Assembly (NCBI GenBank): GCA_965262315.1
Contig: CBDHFJ010000033.1
Location: forward strand, 1-5,841
From: JBCCFK01 sp965262315
Lineage (GTDB): Bacteria > Actinomycetota > Acidimicrobiia > Acidimicrobiales > UBA8592
DNA: 5,841 nucleotides
Reading direction: 5' to 3'
The notes under the pieces: generated by a model
Seen by the model: only the letters and a program-made list of their open reading frames with translations
Told to the model about the DNA's origin: nothing
Databases searched by the model: none
Made by a program: the position numbers and the translations under genes
Shown: one piece after another, positions 4,855 to 5,841 of the stretch
Layout: each line of letters begins with the position of its first letter
How positions within the stretch are numbered: the stretch's first letter is position 1

Positions 4855-5589
4855 ATGGAACCTGCCGCGCTGGTGGAGTTGTTCGAGGACGTCGCGACCG
4901 CCATCCGGGCAGGCCTCGACGAGCTGGTCGACTGGGGCCGGGCCGCCGGCCACGACAGCCAGTACGCACACGACGTGGTGGCGGACGAGATCGCCGTGCC
5001 GATGTTGCACGCCGCGGGCCTGGGCGTCGTGTCCGAAGAATCTCCGACACGAGACGCCGACCGGCCGATCGTGGCGGTCATCGACCCCATCGACGGCTCG
5101 ACCAACGCGTCGATGGGCCTCCCCTGGTTCGCCACCTCGCTCTGTGCTGTCGACGCCGACGGCATGGTCGCCGGTCTCGTGGTCAACCAGGCGATCGGCG
5201 TCACCTGGACCGCAACCCGCGGCGGTGGCGCCTTCCGGGACGGCGCCCGGATCGCACCCTCGACCTGCACGTCGTTGGACGAAGCGATCGTCATCCTGAA
5301 CGATCGACCACCTGCCGACCTCCGACCCCGGCAGTACCGGGTGTTGGGCGCGGCAGCGTTGGACATGTGTGCGGTGGCCGATGGCACGGCGGACGCCTTC
5401 GCCGACTACGGCACCGGCCTGAAGCCCTGGGACTACCTGGGCGCGTTGCTCGTCTGCCAGGAGGCGGGTGTCGCCGTCGGCTCGTTCTCGGGCGAGGAGC
5501 TGGTCTCGGCGTCCGCGGACGCTCGGCGCAGCCCGGTCGTGGCGTCGTCGCCATCGGTGCGCGACGCCATCGTCGCCATCGGCCGCTGA
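4855..5589 (+). CDS. Inositol monophosphatase family protein
   Basis: The protein has 244 residues, a little shorter than typical IMPases (about 260-280). Motifs appear in the expected order: SEES with the metal ligand Glu62; the signature VIDPIDGSTN (75-84) with ligands Asp77 and Asp80; GAAALDMCAVADGTADAF (165-182), the substrate-side helix; and KPWDYLGALLVCQEAG (190-205), where Asp193 is the C-terminal metal ligand. The family is a Mg2+-dependent, lithium-sensitive phosphatase fold acting on inositol-1-phosphate, histidinol-phosphate, PAP or sugar phosphates; this sequence does not decide which. The usual K..D.VT.AD block before the GEE motif is replaced by QYAHDVVADE (36-45), which may mark a subfamily or a change in the third-metal site. 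It is cytosolic, with no signal peptide. ATG 4855 has no ribosome site and is probably leaderless. It is followed, with a one-base overlap, by a Nudix hydrolase gene, and diverges from the operon carrying the PAP2_3 enzyme. Confidence 0.95.
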   Translation: MEPAALVELFEDVATAIRAGLDELVDWGRAAGHDSQYAHDVVADEIAVPMLHAAGLGVVSEESPTRDADRPIVAVIDPIDGSTNASMGLPWFATSLCAVDADGMVAGLVVNQAIGVTWTATRGGGAFRDGARIAPSTCTSLDEAIVILNDRPPADLRPRQYRVLGAAALDMCAVADGTADAFADYGTGLKPWDYLGALLVCQEAGVAVGSFSGEELVSASADARRSPVVASSPSVRDAIVAIGR

Positions 5590-5841
5590 TGTTCCACGCG
5601 GCCGCGCTGCGGGTCTTCGGCGCACTCCCCCGCCGCCTCCGGACCCGCATCATCCGCACGCTCTACCCGACGTTCACCGTCGGCGTCGGCGTCTGTTTCC
5701 TGCGCCCCGACGGCCGATTCTGTCTGGTCACCCACTCGTACTCGCGCGGCTGGGGGCTGCCCGGCGGCATGTTGGGCGGCGACGAGGTGGCGGCGGAAAC
5801 GGCGGTGCGGGAGATGCGCGAGGAGCTCGGTGTGGACATCA
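5589..5841 (+). CDS. Nudix hydrolase (N-terminal part; continues past window)
   Basis: The 84 codons visible contain a complete Nudix box at residues 60-82: Gly60, Glu66, then REMREELGV (74-82), fitting GX5EX7REUXEEXGU exactly. The preceding WGLPGG is also typical. Nudix enzymes hydrolyse nucleoside diphosphates linked to another moiety, using Mg2+ held by the RExxEE glutamates. The specificity-determining C-terminal part is missing. About 29 basic/hydrophobic residues (RVFGALPRRLRTRIIRTLY) precede the first Nudix strand and could form an amphipathic helix. The ATG overlaps the upstream TGA stop (TGATG), so the gene is probably translated by reinitiation after the IMPase and co-regulated with it. 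Confidence 0.93.
   Translation, partial: MFHAAALRVFGALPRRLRTRIIRTLYPTFTVGVGVCFLRPDGRFCLVTHSYSRGWGLPGGMLGGDEVAAETAVREMREELGVDI

Noticed and set aside
4832..5050. Extension of the unknown 186-residue protein upstream to 5050
   Set aside because: The added residues are Arg/Pro-rich and antisense to the IMPase catalytic region; the leaderless GTG 4831 fits better.
4092..5387. Long minus-strand open frame (431 codons), and a similar one at 4609-5625
   Set aside because: They are antisense to the IMPase gene, or out of frame with the PAP2 and unknown-protein genes. Composition is Arg/Ser/Pro-rich and no domain is visible.

Overview
This is a high-GC bacterial window, strongly G/C at third codon positions, that looks actinobacterial. 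It is tentatively assigned to Actinomycetota, possibly Acidimicrobiia. The assignment rests on four things: base composition, an LAxTG-type (class E-like) sortase signal, actinobacterial-style protein families (PAP2_3, DUF4332), and several genes whose start codons lack room for a ribosome binding site but sit 6-7 bases after a TANNNT-like -10 element (leaderless style). No rRNA, tRNA, CRISPR array, insertion sequence or phage gene is visible.

Layout. The left third (1-2951) encodes cell-surface proteins. A secreted seven-repeat FG-GAP beta-propeller protein (minus strand) runs off the left edge. Behind it, transcribed in the same direction, is a secreted four-cysteine protein ending in an LAQTG anchor signal. 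Divergent from that is a small single-pass protein with a signal peptide and a C-terminal membrane anchor. The 257-base divergent region between these two starts holds a strong hairpin in the leader of the minus-strand gene and a possible leaderless promoter for the plus-strand gene.

The middle (2973-4831, minus strand) reads as a three-gene operon: a conserved protein of unknown function, a six-helix PAP2_3 membrane phosphatase/phosphotransferase, and a DUF4332 helix-hairpin-helix protein whose start lies 55 bases inside the PAP2 gene. A hairpin between the convergent ends at 2951 and 2973 may stop transcription.

The right end (4855-5841, plus strand) holds an inositol-monophosphatase-family enzyme and, overlapping its stop codon by one base (TGATG), the start of a Nudix hydrolase that runs off the window.

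The two operons diverge from start codons only 23 bases apart. In that gap two -10-like elements on opposite strands share their TA step, so both messages are probably leaderless and made from one symmetric promoter. The presence of an IMPase-family enzyme and a PAP2_3 (inositol-phosphotransferase-like) enzyme on the two sides of this promoter suggests, but does not prove, a link to inositol or phospholipid head-group metabolism. I see no clear defence system, mobile element or wholly new system; the points of interest are regulatory architecture and surface-protein design.
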